From NCBI RefSeq assembly GCF_017526105.1, contig NZ_CP071839.1:4518001-4582000 (forward strand): a stretch of 64,000 nucleotides of DNA. Direction: 5' to 3'. A program made the position numbers and the translations under genes. Under the pieces are notes generated by a model. That model was given only the letters and a program-made list of their open reading frames with translations, was not told the DNA's origin and did no database searches. The DNA is from Streptomyces cyanogenus (GTDB lineage Bacteria; Actinomycetota; Actinomycetes; Streptomycetales; Streptomycetaceae). This document shows, piece by piece, positions 42,108-50,440 of the stretch (position 1 is the first letter of the stretch; each line of letters starts with the position of its first letter).

Positions 42108-43445
42108 ATGCACTCCGACAACCGTACGCAGCCGGCGGTCCACAGGCCCGCGGTGATCGTGATGAGCGACCTGGTCGTCCTCGCGCGGCAGACCCGGCTG
42201 ATCGAGGAGATCGTCTCCCGGGAGCTCGTACCGCTGGTCCTCGTCGGGCCGGACACTGCGATGGACCGGCTGCGCGCCCACATGGCCGACCCCGCCCACC
42301 CGTTGTCGCTGATGAACGAGGTGGTCCAGGTCCCCGACCCCTCGGTGGACACGGTGCTCTGCGCGGTGCAGGACTGGGTGCGGGAGTACGACGTCAAGGC
42401 GTCGATCTGCTGCGGCGAGGTCTTCGTGGACCCGGCGGGTGCCCTGGGCGAGCTGCTCCGTCTGCCCGGCCCGGGCGGCTGGGCGTCCCGCGTCTGCCGG
42501 GACAAGATCATGCAGCGGACGGCACTGGACTCCTTCGGCCCGCGCTGGCGCGCTGTCGCCCCGGCCGAACGCTCCCACGCGGAGCCTCCCTGCTATCCGG
42601 CCGTCGTGAAGCCGGCCGGCCGCATGTACAGCTCGGGCGTGCGCCGGGTCGACGACGTCGAGGAACTGCGCGCCGCCCTCACGCAGTACGGCCCCGGGGA
42701 GTCCGTCCTGCTCGAAGAGCTGGTGGAGGGACCGGAGTTCTCGGTGGAGGCCCTGGTCCACGAGGGGGAGGTGCTGTGGTCCGGCATCACCGCCAAGCGC
42801 ACCAACGAGGACGGTGGCCGTTTCTTCACCGAGATGGGCCACACCAGCCCGGCCCCCGGCCTCGCACCTGCCGAGGAGGAGGCCCTGCTGTCGGCGAACG
42901 CGGGGGTGCTGTCGAGGCTCGGTCTGCGCAGCGGGATCACGCACGCCGAGTTCCGGCTGTCGCGTGGCCGGGCCGTCCTCATGGAGGTCGCCGCACGGCT
43001 GCCCGGCGACGCGATCACCATGCTGTGGCACCTGGCGACCGGTGCCCCGATGGAACCGGCGATCGTCGACCTGGCCCTGGGCATCAAACCCGACTACCCG
43101 CAGCCCAGCCGCCGAGCCGCCCAGCGCTATCTCGACCACGACAGCGGCACGCTGGCCGATGTCGCCGTCGACGCAGAGGGCACCGAGGTCTCGTGGATCC
43201 AGCGCGACGGCCGGTGGCCCGGTGCCGAGGCCACCGACGCGGGGGCCCCGGGTCGCTGCACGGCCGTGCTGATGGCCCGCGAGGCGGGTGCGGTGCTGGG
43301 CGAGCAGATGGACTCCGGGGCCCGGTCGGTCTCCGTCGTGGGCGACGCTCCGCTCGACGCCGACATCGACGCCCTGAGCCGCCGGTGGGCGTCCGCGGTG
43401 CGCGTCACGACCCGCCGCACGGACGCGGCGACGCAGGCGCGATGA
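42108..43445 (+). CDS. ATP-grasp carboxylate-amine ligase (cassette A)
   Basis: A 445-residue ATP-grasp ligase: CYPAVVKPAGRMYSSGVRRV (ATP Lys), LLEELVEGPEFSVEALVHEG, HAEFRLSRGRAVLMEVAARLPGDAI (metal Glu; Ala-Ala replaces the common Asn-Gly here). It forms an amide or peptide bond using ATP in the cytoplasm, likely with an amino acid or amine made by the genes upstream. The C-terminal 100 residues match the biotin-carboxylase-like tail found in BtrJ and related ligases. ATG 42108 has GAGG 8 bases upstream. It ends cassette A and converges on the LuxR-type gene. Confidence 0.86.
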   Translation: MHSDNRTQPAVHRPAVIVMSDLVVLARQTRLIEEIVSRELVPLVLVGPDTAMDRLRAHMADPAHPLSLMNEVVQVPDPSVDTVLCAVQDWVREYDVKASICCGEVFVDPAGALGELLRLPGPGGWASRVCRDKIMQRTALDSFGPRWRAVAPAERSHAEPPCYPAVVKPAGRMYSSGVRRVDDVEELRAALTQYGPGESVLLEELVEGPEFSVEALVHEGEVLWSGITAKRTNEDGGRFFTEMGHTSPAPGLAPAEEEALLSANAGVLSRLGLRSGITHAEFRLSRGRAVLMEVAARLPGDAITMLWHLATGAPMEPAIVDLALGIKPDYPQPSRRAAQRYLDHDSGTLADVAVDAEGTEVSWIQRDGRWPGAEATDAGAPGRCTAVLMAREAGAVLGEQMDSGARSVSVVGDAPLDADIDALSRRWASAVRVTTRRTDAATQAR

Positions 43446-43453
43446 CGCACGAG

Positions 43454-43465
43454 TCGCGTACGCGA
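43454..43465. promoter_or_regulatory. 12-bp palindrome between convergent genes
   Basis: TCGCGTACGCGA is a perfect palindrome between the stops of the ATP-grasp and LuxR-type genes. With no loop it is a poor hairpin; a protein site or chance are both possible. Confidence 0.3.
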
Positions 43466-43478
43466 TCGCGGAACCGGA

Positions 43479-44309
43479 CTACAACCAGCCCCTCGCCACC
43501 GCCTTGATGCCCGCCTGGAAACGGTTCTCGGCACCCAGTTTGTCCATGACCGCCGCGAGCGTCCTGCGCAGTGTGCGGATCGACACCCCGATCTCCCGGG
43601 CGATCACCTCGTCGCGGACCCCGGCCGACATCAGCCGCAGGATCGCCTGCTCCTGCGGCGTGGGGCTCTCCCGCAGCCGGTCGACGAGGTCGTCCAGCGG
43701 CGTCGCGGTGACCCACCAGTACTCCAGAACCCGGCGCGCGGCCCTGGTGATGAGTTCGGGGCGCAGAACGGCCAGGCCGTCGTCCTCCGGTCCCGAGAAC
43801 ATGGTCAGGCCGTCACTCACGATCAGCCGGAGCGGGACCGAGCCGAGCAGTCTCACCTGCACTCCGAGCCCGGTCAGGCTGCGCAGATGCTTGGCCCCGT
43901 TGGGCGACTTGAAGTAGCACTCGCCGTAGACGCTGCGCACGACCACGTCCCGCGCGCGTGCGTGTCGCGTACGCTTCAGCTCCGCGGCGAGTTCGGCGTC
44001 CGGGGGAACCGGTCCGGGATGGGTGCTCAGGATCTCGGTCACGGCGACGGCGGCGGCGTCCGACAACGCCTCCGCGATCTTCTCGGGCTCGGTCAGGTAC
44101 TCCAGGGTGTACGACGCCACGTCGGGTTGCGGTGGGGGCGGCGTACGGCCGAGGGAGTCGCCGAGATGCTCGAACTCACCGGCCATGTCGCGCAGCGCCG
44201 TCGCGGTGCGCTCGATGAGGCGGCGCACCTCGGCCTCCTGTCCCAGCGCCAGGGTCTGCGGCTGGACCGAGGGCCGAGAGACCTCGTCCGAGTCGATTCG
44301 CGACTCCAT
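43479..44309 (-). CDS. LuxR-type HTH transcriptional regulator
   Basis: A 276-residue regulator. Residues about 50-200 form an unrecognised sensing part that includes a PLD/TrmB-like stretch (ARDVVVRSVYGECYFKSPNGAKHLRSLTGLGVQVRLLGSVPLRLIVSD). The last 65 residues are a LuxR/GerE helix-turn-helix (TPQEQAILRLMSAGVRDEVIAREIGVSIRTLRRTLAAVMDKLGAENRFQAGIKAV). This layout is common for actinomycete cluster regulators. ATG 44309 has GGGGGAGG 5 bases upstream, better than an earlier in-frame start at 44336. It is divergent from the LmbU-type gene across 419 bases and probably controls cluster promoters; targets are unknown. Confidence 0.9.
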   Translation of the reverse strand: MESRIDSDEVSRPSVQPQTLALGQEAEVRRLIERTATALRDMAGEFEHLGDSLGRTPPPPQPDVASYTLEYLTEPEKIAEALSDAAAVAVTEILSTHPGPVPPDAELAAELKRTRHARARDVVVRSVYGECYFKSPNGAKHLRSLTGLGVQVRLLGSVPLRLIVSDGLTMFSGPEDDGLAVLRPELITRAARRVLEYWWVTATPLDDLVDRLRESPTPQEQAILRLMSAGVRDEVIAREIGVSIRTLRRTLAAVMDKLGAENRFQAGIKAVARGWL

Positions 44310-44728
44310 CGTCCTCCCCCTTGGAACAGCCGGCACAGCGCGTCAAGATCATCAATACATACCACGGAACTCTTGCTGCCCACGGACCGTCAGTCCGGAC
44401 ATTCTTCGCCACTCGCCACCCCATGCAGTGGCCTTTCCGGGCCTGACCCATTAATGACAGCTAAACGATCTAGACCGTGGCGCCCGTCCAATGCCACACT
44501 GACGTGCGCTCAGATCGATGACACATTGGCGACATCACACCCTGCACCCTTGACACCTCGACCGAAATGACATGCGGAGAGGTCCGGTTTGGCGAACATC
44601 GTCCTTTGCCACCGCATCGGCCGGAAGGTCGGGTTCCGCAGGGGTGACAGCCCTGGCCCCAGGGCTTCGCATCCAGGCAACACCTCGCATCGGACCATGA
44701 GTCAGCCCTTACCAAGGAAGTGATCTGC
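44310..44728. promoter_or_regulatory. Divergent promoter region, LuxR-type / LmbU-type genes
   Basis: 419 bases with no gene, noticeably richer in A/T than its surroundings. It holds an inverted repeat CGGAC-CGTCA-GTCCG (44383-44397) and a TTGACA hexamer (44550-44555) with no clear -10 partner. AAGGAAG at 44714-44720 is the ribosome binding site of the LmbU-type gene. I do not see the CGCCGGCG octamer here, so autoregulation by that site is not supported. Confidence 0.5.
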
Positions 44729-45340
44729 ATGGGGAAATCAGCCACCCTGACCGATGTCCGCAAGGTGCCCCCACTGCCGCTCAACAATCAGGCGCTCACG
44801 CGCCGCACCGGCCTCTCCCTGCCACCGGACTTCTCGCTGACCGAATGGAAACGGTTCGGCAAGCACCTCTTCTTGATATCGGACTCGTCCTGCTGGTGGC
44901 TCGGAGACTGGCTGGTTTACGGACAGGAGAAGTATCCCGACCGGTACCGCCAGGCAATGGACGAAACGGGCCTCGACTACAAGACTCTGCGTAATTACGC
45001 CTGGATAGCAAGGCGTTTCGCATTGTCCGAACGGCACCCGAAGGTCAGTTTCCAGCACCACGCGGAGGTCGCCTCGCTGGATCCTGCGGCACGCGCAATG
45101 TGGCTGGAACGCGCCGCTCGGGAGGGCTGGTCCCGCAACATGCTCCGCCAGCAGGTGCGTCAGGCCCTCACCCGCCCGGCGGAGGAACGCAAGCAGCACG
45201 TGCACCTCCAGGTGCGCGTCAGCAGCGAGCAGGAAAACAAGTGGGCGACCGCCGCCGAACGCCAGGGCCGGAATCTGGCCGAGTGGATCATCCTCTGTCT
45301 CGACCAGGCAGCGGAACTGGAGGTCGCGCCCGGAGGCTGA
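44729..45340 (+). CDS. LmbU-family cluster regulator
   Basis: A 203-residue protein of the LmbU/NovE/HmrB family. The key stretch is SDSSCWWLGDWLVYGQEKYPDRYRQAMDETGLDYKTLRNYAWIARRF, the conserved HTH-bearing core, with a hydrophilic C-terminus (VHLQVRVSSEQENKWATAAERQGRNLAEWI) that resembles a ribbon-helix-helix end. LmbU activates lincomycin genes; homologues occur in novobiocin and hormaomycin clusters. ATG 44729 is chosen because AAGGAAG lies 8 bases upstream. No TTA codon in the frame, so no direct bldA control is visible. The gene is less GC-rich than its neighbours. Its likely targets are the CGCCGGCG palindromes at 18751 and 36093 (inference). Confidence 0.93.
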   Translation: MGKSATLTDVRKVPPLPLNNQALTRRTGLSLPPDFSLTEWKRFGKHLFLISDSSCWWLGDWLVYGQEKYPDRYRQAMDETGLDYKTLRNYAWIARRFALSERHPKVSFQHHAEVASLDPAARAMWLERAAREGWSRNMLRQQVRQALTRPAEERKQHVHLQVRVSSEQENKWATAAERQGRNLAEWIILCLDQAAELEVAPGG

Positions 45341-45364
45341 GGCGCCGGCCGGCTCTCCTCAGCC
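45335..45364. terminator. Hairpin over convergent gene ends
   Basis: GGCTGAGG (45335-45342) and CCTCAGCC (45357-45364) form an 8-bp stem with a 14-base loop, covering the stop codons of the LmbU-type and EamA genes. Confidence 0.55.
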
Positions 45365-46312
45365 ACGCGGCGAGCCGGCCGTACCCTGCTTCGGCGCCGT
45401 GTTCCCGGCACCCTCGCTCACTGCCCCGGCCGGCCGGTCACTGCTCGGTGCGGGCCCGCCCGGACGCCGGTTGACCAGTGCGACGCCGGCCAGGGTGACC
45501 AGGCCGCCGAGGAGCTGGACGGGACCGGGCCTTTCGCCGAGCCACACGTACGCCACCACGAGAGCGGTCACCGGCACCAGGTACAGCGCCGCGGTGGCGG
45601 CGGTGACCGTGAGCCGGGCCACGGCGTACCCCCAGATCACGAACCCGGCCGCCGACGGCAGGACGCCGAGGTAGAGGGCGGCCAGGGTGGCGCCGGCCGG
45701 GGCGTCCGCCACGGCGTGCGCCGTGGCGGGGCCGAGCGGCAACAGCAGCGCCGTACCTGCCCACATGGCGTGGGTGGCGACCTCCAGGCCGCTGTAGCGA
45801 CGCAGCAGGGGCTTGATCGCGAAGTGATACACGGCTTGCGCCACCGCGGCCGCGAGGACGGTCCAGGCGGCCACGGTGTAGCGGGTCTCGCCGGCCGTCG
45901 TCGCGATGAGGACCGTCCCGGCCAGGGCGACGAGCGAGCCCAGGACCCCGGCCGGGCCGAGCCGCTCGCCGAGAAAGGCCGCGGCCAGCAGGGCACTGAC
46001 CGCCGGGACGACGGCCACGATCAGGGCGGCCGTGCCGGCGGGCACGTGCAGCTCACCCCAGTTCAGCAGCAGCTGATAGGCACTCATCCCCGTTGCTCCC
46101 ACGAGGAGAACGAGCGGGAGGTCCCGCGCCGCGGGCGGGCGCACCTTCACCCACGGGAGCACGGCCGCGAGGGCGGCGGAGGCGACCGCCAGACGCAGCA
46201 GGGAGAGCTGAGCCGGCGTATAGCCGTCCAGAGCCACACGGATCGCGGGGAAAGCGGTCGCCCACAACCCGACGGTGACAGCCAGCGCGCACAGGGTCCG
46301 GTTGAGCTTCAC
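45359..46312 (-). CDS. EamA/DMT-family transporter
   Basis: A 317-residue membrane protein with ten hydrophobic segments in two EamA repeats (first about 5-135, second about 145-285). Motifs such as GERLGPAGVLGSLVALAGTVLI and LGERPGPVQLLGGLVTLAGVALV mark the ends of each repeat. DMT transporters export amino acids and small metabolites. GTG 46312 is chosen because the first membrane segment follows directly. It is divergent from the LysR-type gene, 63 bases away, the standard layout for a LysR-controlled exporter. It may be cluster-specific or simply a local gene pair between the two cassettes. Confidence 0.9.
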   Translation of the reverse strand: MKLNRTLCALAVTVGLWATAFPAIRVALDGYTPAQLSLLRLAVASAALAAVLPWVKVRPPAARDLPLVLLVGATGMSAYQLLLNWGELHVPAGTAALIVAVVPAVSALLAAAFLGERLGPAGVLGSLVALAGTVLIATTAGETRYTVAAWTVLAAAVAQAVYHFAIKPLLRRYSGLEVATHAMWAGTALLLPLGPATAHAVADAPAGATLAALYLGVLPSAAGFVIWGYAVARLTVTAATAALYLVPVTALVVAYVWLGERPGPVQLLGGLVTLAGVALVNRRPGGPAPSSDRPAGAVSEGAGNTAPKQGTAGSPRG

Positions 46313-46375
46313 CCCACCGACTCTGCCGCCTAGAATCCATAAGGTCCATTTAGCTTTTCTTCCCCAAAGCGGTAG

Positions 46376-47311
46376 GTGGCCTTCTTGTTGGACGTACGCC
46401 GACTGCGGCTGCTCGTCGAGTTCGCCGTGCAGGGCACGGTCACGGCCACCGCGGACGCGCTGCACCTGACGGGCCCTGCGGTCTCCCAGCAGCTGGCCGC
46501 CCTGGAGAAGGAAGCCGGGGTACAGCTTCTGGTCAAGCGCGGCCGCAGACTCGAACTCACCGCCGCGGGGCAGCGCCTCATCGACCATGCCCATGTCGTC
46601 CTGGGCAACCTCGCAGCGGCGGAGTCCGAACTCGCCGCCCTGCGCCGCGGTGAGCGCAGCCGGGTACGCATCGCGGCCTTTCCCACCGCCGCGCGCGCCC
46701 TCCTGCCCAGGCTCTGGCCCGGCCCGCACTCGGCGCCGGCTCCCGACGCTCCGCTCATCCACCTCGTCGAGCACGAACCGCATGCCGCCGAGTCCGCCCT
46801 GCGCAAGCACCAGGTGGACATCGCGATCACCCACACCTACAGCCTGCTGCCCCGCTCGCTGCCTCCGGGGTGCGAACAGCGCCCCCTGTTCGAGGAGCCC
46901 GTCCACCTCGTCCTGCACACGGCCGACGCCGCCCGCCACGGCCTGCGCCCGGGAGCCGCCGTCGACCTGAGGCTCTTCGCCGAGGATCCCTGGCTGCTGC
47001 CAGGCCCCGAGACGGCCTGCCACGAAATGACCCAACGTGCCTGCGGAGCTGCCGGGTTCGTCCCCCAGCCGGTCGCCGTCGCGAACGACTTCACCGTGCT
47101 GACCGCACTGATCGCGCGCCGCGCGGGAGTCGCGCTCATCCCCCGGCTGGCGCTGCCGTCACCCTCCCCGGAACTCAGCGTCCACATGCTGACCGCGCCG
47201 GTCCACCGCCGTGTCCAGGCCGTGTACCACCTGGGAACGGGCAGGCGCCCCGACATCCGCCACGTGCTCGACACCCTGGCCGCCGCCGCGGCGGTCGCGA
47301 CCGCAAACTGA
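46376..47311 (+). CDS. LysR-family transcriptional regulator
   Basis: A 311-residue LysR-type regulator. N-terminal winged HTH: LDVRRLRLLVEFAVQGTVTATADALHLTGPAVSQQLAALEKEAGVQLLVKRGRRLELTAAG. The C-terminal effector domain of about 220 residues resembles a periplasmic binding protein. The start is GTG 46376 or TTG 46388; both lack a good ribosome binding site. The short A/T-rich gap to the EamA gene (46313-46375) must hold both promoters. Likely controls that exporter in response to a small metabolite, possibly also cassette B downstream. Confidence 0.9.
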   Translation: MAFLLDVRRLRLLVEFAVQGTVTATADALHLTGPAVSQQLAALEKEAGVQLLVKRGRRLELTAAGQRLIDHAHVVLGNLAAAESELAALRRGERSRVRIAAFPTAARALLPRLWPGPHSAPAPDAPLIHLVEHEPHAAESALRKHQVDIAITHTYSLLPRSLPPGCEQRPLFEEPVHLVLHTADAARHGLRPGAAVDLRLFAEDPWLLPGPETACHEMTQRACGAAGFVPQPVAVANDFTVLTALIARRAGVALIPRLALPSPSPELSVHMLTAPVHRRVQAVYHLGTGRRPDIRHVLDTLAAAAAVATAN

Positions 47312-47537
47312 CATTCGATCAAACAACCTGCCGGTATTGCCACTCACTCACCGATTACAGCCAACTCTCCGCATTCGCCCAATAGTTACCGAGCGTTAAC
47401 CTGACAAAGTGTCGAACTGCCGTCGGCGGAGCACGCCATAAAGATCATTCCCCGGACCGGTCACGTCTGCTTACAGTCACGCCACCGCTTGAGGGAGCCC
47501 CAGGGTGCTCCTGGGCTCATACATTGGGGGATTTTCC

Positions 47538-48227
47538 ATGGGCTTGAACCCACAAGGCTTCGCCATCATCGACACTCCGCCGCTGGACGACTTCACCCTG
47601 TCGCAGTTCGAGGAACTGCCGCTCGACCCTTACACGGGTTCCACCCAGCGTTACCGCCGCTTCTCCCAGTTCCGCCTCGTCCACGACGGCGAGTGGAAAC
47701 TGGAACTGCTGCCGCACCGGCACTTCGCCCAGCCCCGCCAGTACAACGACCTGGTGGGCGGGCAGCTGCGGACCCTGGAGCCCCTGAACGTCGACCCCAG
47801 CGCGCTCATCGCCGCCGGAGCCGAGGCCCTGGAGCTGGACAAGGACACGGTGTGGCAGCTCAACGTCCACCAGTGCAGGGTGGTCTCCACGCCTGACGTC
47901 GAGGGCGTGGCCGCCCCCGAGGGACCCCACCGCGACGGCCATGACTACGGCATGGTCGCCGTCACCCGGCGCCACAACATATCCGGCGGTGAGACCCAGC
48001 TCATGCCGCTCGGCGGTGGTGAACCGTTCTTCCGCACCACCCTGCAGGACGGCCAGGCCATCGTCTTCGACGACAAGCGCATGTTCCACCACGTCACCGA
48101 CATCCAGCACCTCACCGACGAGGGAGGTCACCGGGACGTGTGGCTCGTGGCGATCAACACCTGGGAGCATCGGCGTTACGGCGAGGAGTACGAGGCCGAG
48201 GTCCTGGCGAGCAACAACGAGGGCTGA
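47538..48227 (+). CDS. Fe(II)/2-oxoglutarate amino acid hydroxylase (IDO/BsmA family)
   Basis: A 229-residue protein of the 2OG-Fe dioxygenase family that includes Bacillus L-isoleucine 4-hydroxylase. Seen: VWQLNVHQCRVVSTP, GPHRDGHDYGMVAVTRRHNISGGETQLM (HxD iron ligands in HRDG), and QAIVFDDKRMFHHVTDIQ (second His), then RDVWLVAIN. The family hydroxylates free aliphatic amino acids. ATG 47538 is chosen because GGGGGA lies 6-7 bases upstream; an upstream in-frame start would add 11 unneeded residues. First gene of cassette B, six bases before the methyltransferase. Upstream 226 bases (47312-47537) hold its promoter; no clear hexamer pair was found. Confidence 0.88.
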   Translation: MGLNPQGFAIIDTPPLDDFTLSQFEELPLDPYTGSTQRYRRFSQFRLVHDGEWKLELLPHRHFAQPRQYNDLVGGQLRTLEPLNVDPSALIAAGAEALELDKDTVWQLNVHQCRVVSTPDVEGVAAPEGPHRDGHDYGMVAVTRRHNISGGETQLMPLGGGEPFFRTTLQDGQAIVFDDKRMFHHVTDIQHLTDEGGHRDVWLVAINTWEHRRYGEEYEAEVLASNNEG

Positions 48228-48233
48228 GCGAAC

Positions 48234-49070
48234 ATGTCCCACCACAGCCTCGAAACTCCGGCTCTGCCGGATCTCAGCACCGCCGAACACTACAACCACA
48301 TCGGCGTCGGATACTCCGCCGTACGCCGCCCCGACAAGCGGTGGGCCGACACCATCCGTGCCGCGCTCGGGGACGCCCGGACCGTCGTCAACCTCGGTGC
48401 GGGTTCCGGTGCCTACGAGCCCACCGACATGCGGGTCGTTGCGGTGGAACCGTCCCGGGAGATGCGCAGCCAGCGCGGCCCGGACGCCGCTCCGTGCGTC
48501 GTCGCCCGGGCGGAGTCGCTGCCCTTCGACGACCAGGCCTTCGACGCGGCCATGGCGGTCCTCACCGTCCACCACTGGTCGGACCTGGAAGCCGGCGTGT
48601 CGGAGCTGCTCCGAGTCGCCGAGCGTTTCGCGATCGTCACCTATGACATGGACGTCCAGGCGGACTACTGGTTCACCCGGGACTACGTTCCGGAGATCGC
48701 GCAGGCGGAACGTTCCCGGGTTCCCACGCTGGAACGCCTGACCTCGCTGCTCGGGCCCTGCGACATCACCGAACTCCCCGTCTGGCGCGACTTCACCGAC
48801 GGTTTCATGACGGCGTTCTGGGCCCGGCCGGAGGCGTATCTCGACGCCGAGACGCGCCGCGCCTGCTCCGCCTTCTCGCTCACCGACCCGGAGGCCGTGG
48901 AGCGGGGCGTGTCACGCCTGCGCGAGGACCTCGCCTCGGGCGAGTGGCAGCGCCGCTATGCCGACCTGGCCGACCGGCAGGCCATCGACGCGGGCTTCCG
49001 GCTGATCACCGGCACGTCCCCGTACGCCCGGGCACGACTCGGCGGAGCCGGACAGGGAGCAGCAGCGTGA
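48234..49070 (+). CDS. SAM-dependent methyltransferase
   Basis: A 278-residue class I methyltransferase: VVNLGAGSGAYEP (SAM motif I), VVAVEPSREMRSQR (motif II acidic region), AESLPFDDQAFDAAMAVLTVHHWSD (motif III/IV). Substrate type (O, N or C) cannot be told. Four-base overlap with the decarboxylase gene downstream. Within cassette B it may methylate a hydroxylated amino acid or its amine. Confidence 0.9.
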   Translation: MSHHSLETPALPDLSTAEHYNHIGVGYSAVRRPDKRWADTIRAALGDARTVVNLGAGSGAYEPTDMRVVAVEPSREMRSQRGPDAAPCVVARAESLPFDDQAFDAAMAVLTVHHWSDLEAGVSELLRVAERFAIVTYDMDVQADYWFTRDYVPEIAQAERSRVPTLERLTSLLGPCDITELPVWRDFTDGFMTAFWARPEAYLDAETRRACSAFSLTDPEAVERGVSRLREDLASGEWQRRYADLADRQAIDAGFRLITGTSPYARARLGGAGQGAAA

Positions 49071-50440
49071 ACCGGGCACCGTCCGACGTTTCCGCACCGC
49101 CCGCCTGGGACTACGACCGGCTGGTCGCCGTGGCCCGCCGCCACGGCACTCCGGTCCATGTCCTGGACGTACGGCGACTCGACCGGGCCGCTGAGCACCT
49201 GCTGGACGCGCTGGGCGCACTGGCGAGGCCGGTCCGGGCCTACTACTCGGTGAAGACCAACTACCTGCCGTATCTGTGCCGCCGGCTCGCCGGCCACGGC
49301 ATGGGCGCCGACGTCGTCTCCGGTTATGAACTGGAGGCCGCCCTCGCCGCCGGCTTCCCGCCGTCGGAGACGGTGTTCAACGGCCCGGTCAAGACCGAGG
49401 ACGAACTGGCGGCGGCCCTCCGGCACGGTGTGCGCGTCAACATCGATGCCGAGCACGAGATCGACATGCTGGAGCGGCTGGCCGCGCAGGCCGGGCGAAC
49501 GGTCGAGGTGGGGCTGCGGATCTCCCCCGGCACACCTGTCTCGACGTCGTCCGATCCCTCTTACCGTGCTCAGGCCGAGCGGGCGGCCCGCCGCAACCGG
49601 TTCGGCTGGCCGGCCGGATCTCCCCAGCTCGCGCGGCTCGTCGAGCGGATCGCCGAATGTCCGCACCTGTCCCTGACGGCTGTCCACGCCCACCTGAGCA
49701 GCCAGATCGTGCACCACGACCTCATGCTCGGGGCACTGGAGCGGGTACTGGACGAAGCCCAGGACCTCCACCGGAGGTTCGGGCTGCGCGAGGTCAACAT
49801 CGGCGGAGGCTTCGGCGTACCGGGTATCCGCCGCCCCCGCTCCGGGCCGCTGTCCGCCCTGTGGAGCCTGCAGGGCGGCGATCCGGTGCCGGACGAGGAA
49901 CCGGTGCTGGACCTTGCGTCGCTGCTGTCGGACGTGGACAAGCAGATGCAGGACCGGGGGCTGGACGGGGTGGCGCTCGCCTGCGAGCCGGGCCGCTGGC
50001 TGGTCTCGGACGCGATGGCCATGGTGACCCGGGTCATGTCGCGCAAGGAACTGCCGGAGGCGAACTGGCTGATCCTGGACGGCGGCAACAACATGGCCCC
50101 CTGGGCAGGCACCGGGGAGGTCCACCGGCTGGTCCCGCTCGGCCGCGCGTTCTCACCGGTCTCCCGCAACTGGTCGGTGGCGGGCCCGCTGTGCTACGAG
50201 AACGACATCCACGCCGCCGCGGTGGACCTGCCCGACGACATCGGCGTCGGTGACCTGCTCTGCCTGCACGACACCGGCGCCTACTCGCTGGGCCGCAGCA
50301 ACAACTTCATCCGGACCAGAGGGCCCGTGGTCGCCGTGGACGGGGACCGGGAGGAGGTCGTCTGGCGGGCCGAGACCACCGCGGATGTGTTCCACCTGGC
50401 CGACCCCGGCCGTCAGGTGTCCACGGGAGCTCCCTCTTGA
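49067..50440 (+). CDS. PLP fold-type III amino acid decarboxylase (cassette B)
   Basis: A 457-residue LysA/ODC-type enzyme: PLP lysine in AYYSVKTNYLPYL, AVHAHLSSQ, VNIGGGFGVPG, ACEPGRWLV, and CYENDIHAAAVDLP with the active-site Cys. DTGAYSLGRSNNFIRTRGPVVAV ends the beta domain. It is predicted to convert an amino acid to an amine. GTG 49067 overlaps the methyltransferase stop; TTG of the MFS gene overlaps its own stop. Compared with the cassette A enzyme, the substrate loop differs (CYENDIHA against HCCIAGD), so the two probably act on different amino acids. Confidence 0.87.
   Translation: MNRAPSDVSAPPAWDYDRLVAVARRHGTPVHVLDVRRLDRAAEHLLDALGALARPVRAYYSVKTNYLPYLCRRLAGHGMGADVVSGYELEAALAAGFPPSETVFNGPVKTEDELAAALRHGVRVNIDAEHEIDMLERLAAQAGRTVEVGLRISPGTPVSTSSDPSYRAQAERAARRNRFGWPAGSPQLARLVERIAECPHLSLTAVHAHLSSQIVHHDLMLGALERVLDEAQDLHRRFGLREVNIGGGFGVPGIRRPRSGPLSALWSLQGGDPVPDEEPVLDLASLLSDVDKQMQDRGLDGVALACEPGRWLVSDAMAMVTRVMSRKELPEANWLILDGGNNMAPWAGTGEVHRLVPLGRAFSPVSRNWSVAGPLCYENDIHAAAVDLPDDIGVGDLLCLHDTGAYSLGRSNNFIRTRGPVVAVDGDREEVVWRAETTADVFHLADPGRQVSTGAPS

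Noticed and set aside
44310..44728. Small RNA or riboswitch in the long divergent gap
   Set aside because: No conserved riboswitch fold, terminator-like stem with start signals, or recognisable RNA family was seen.
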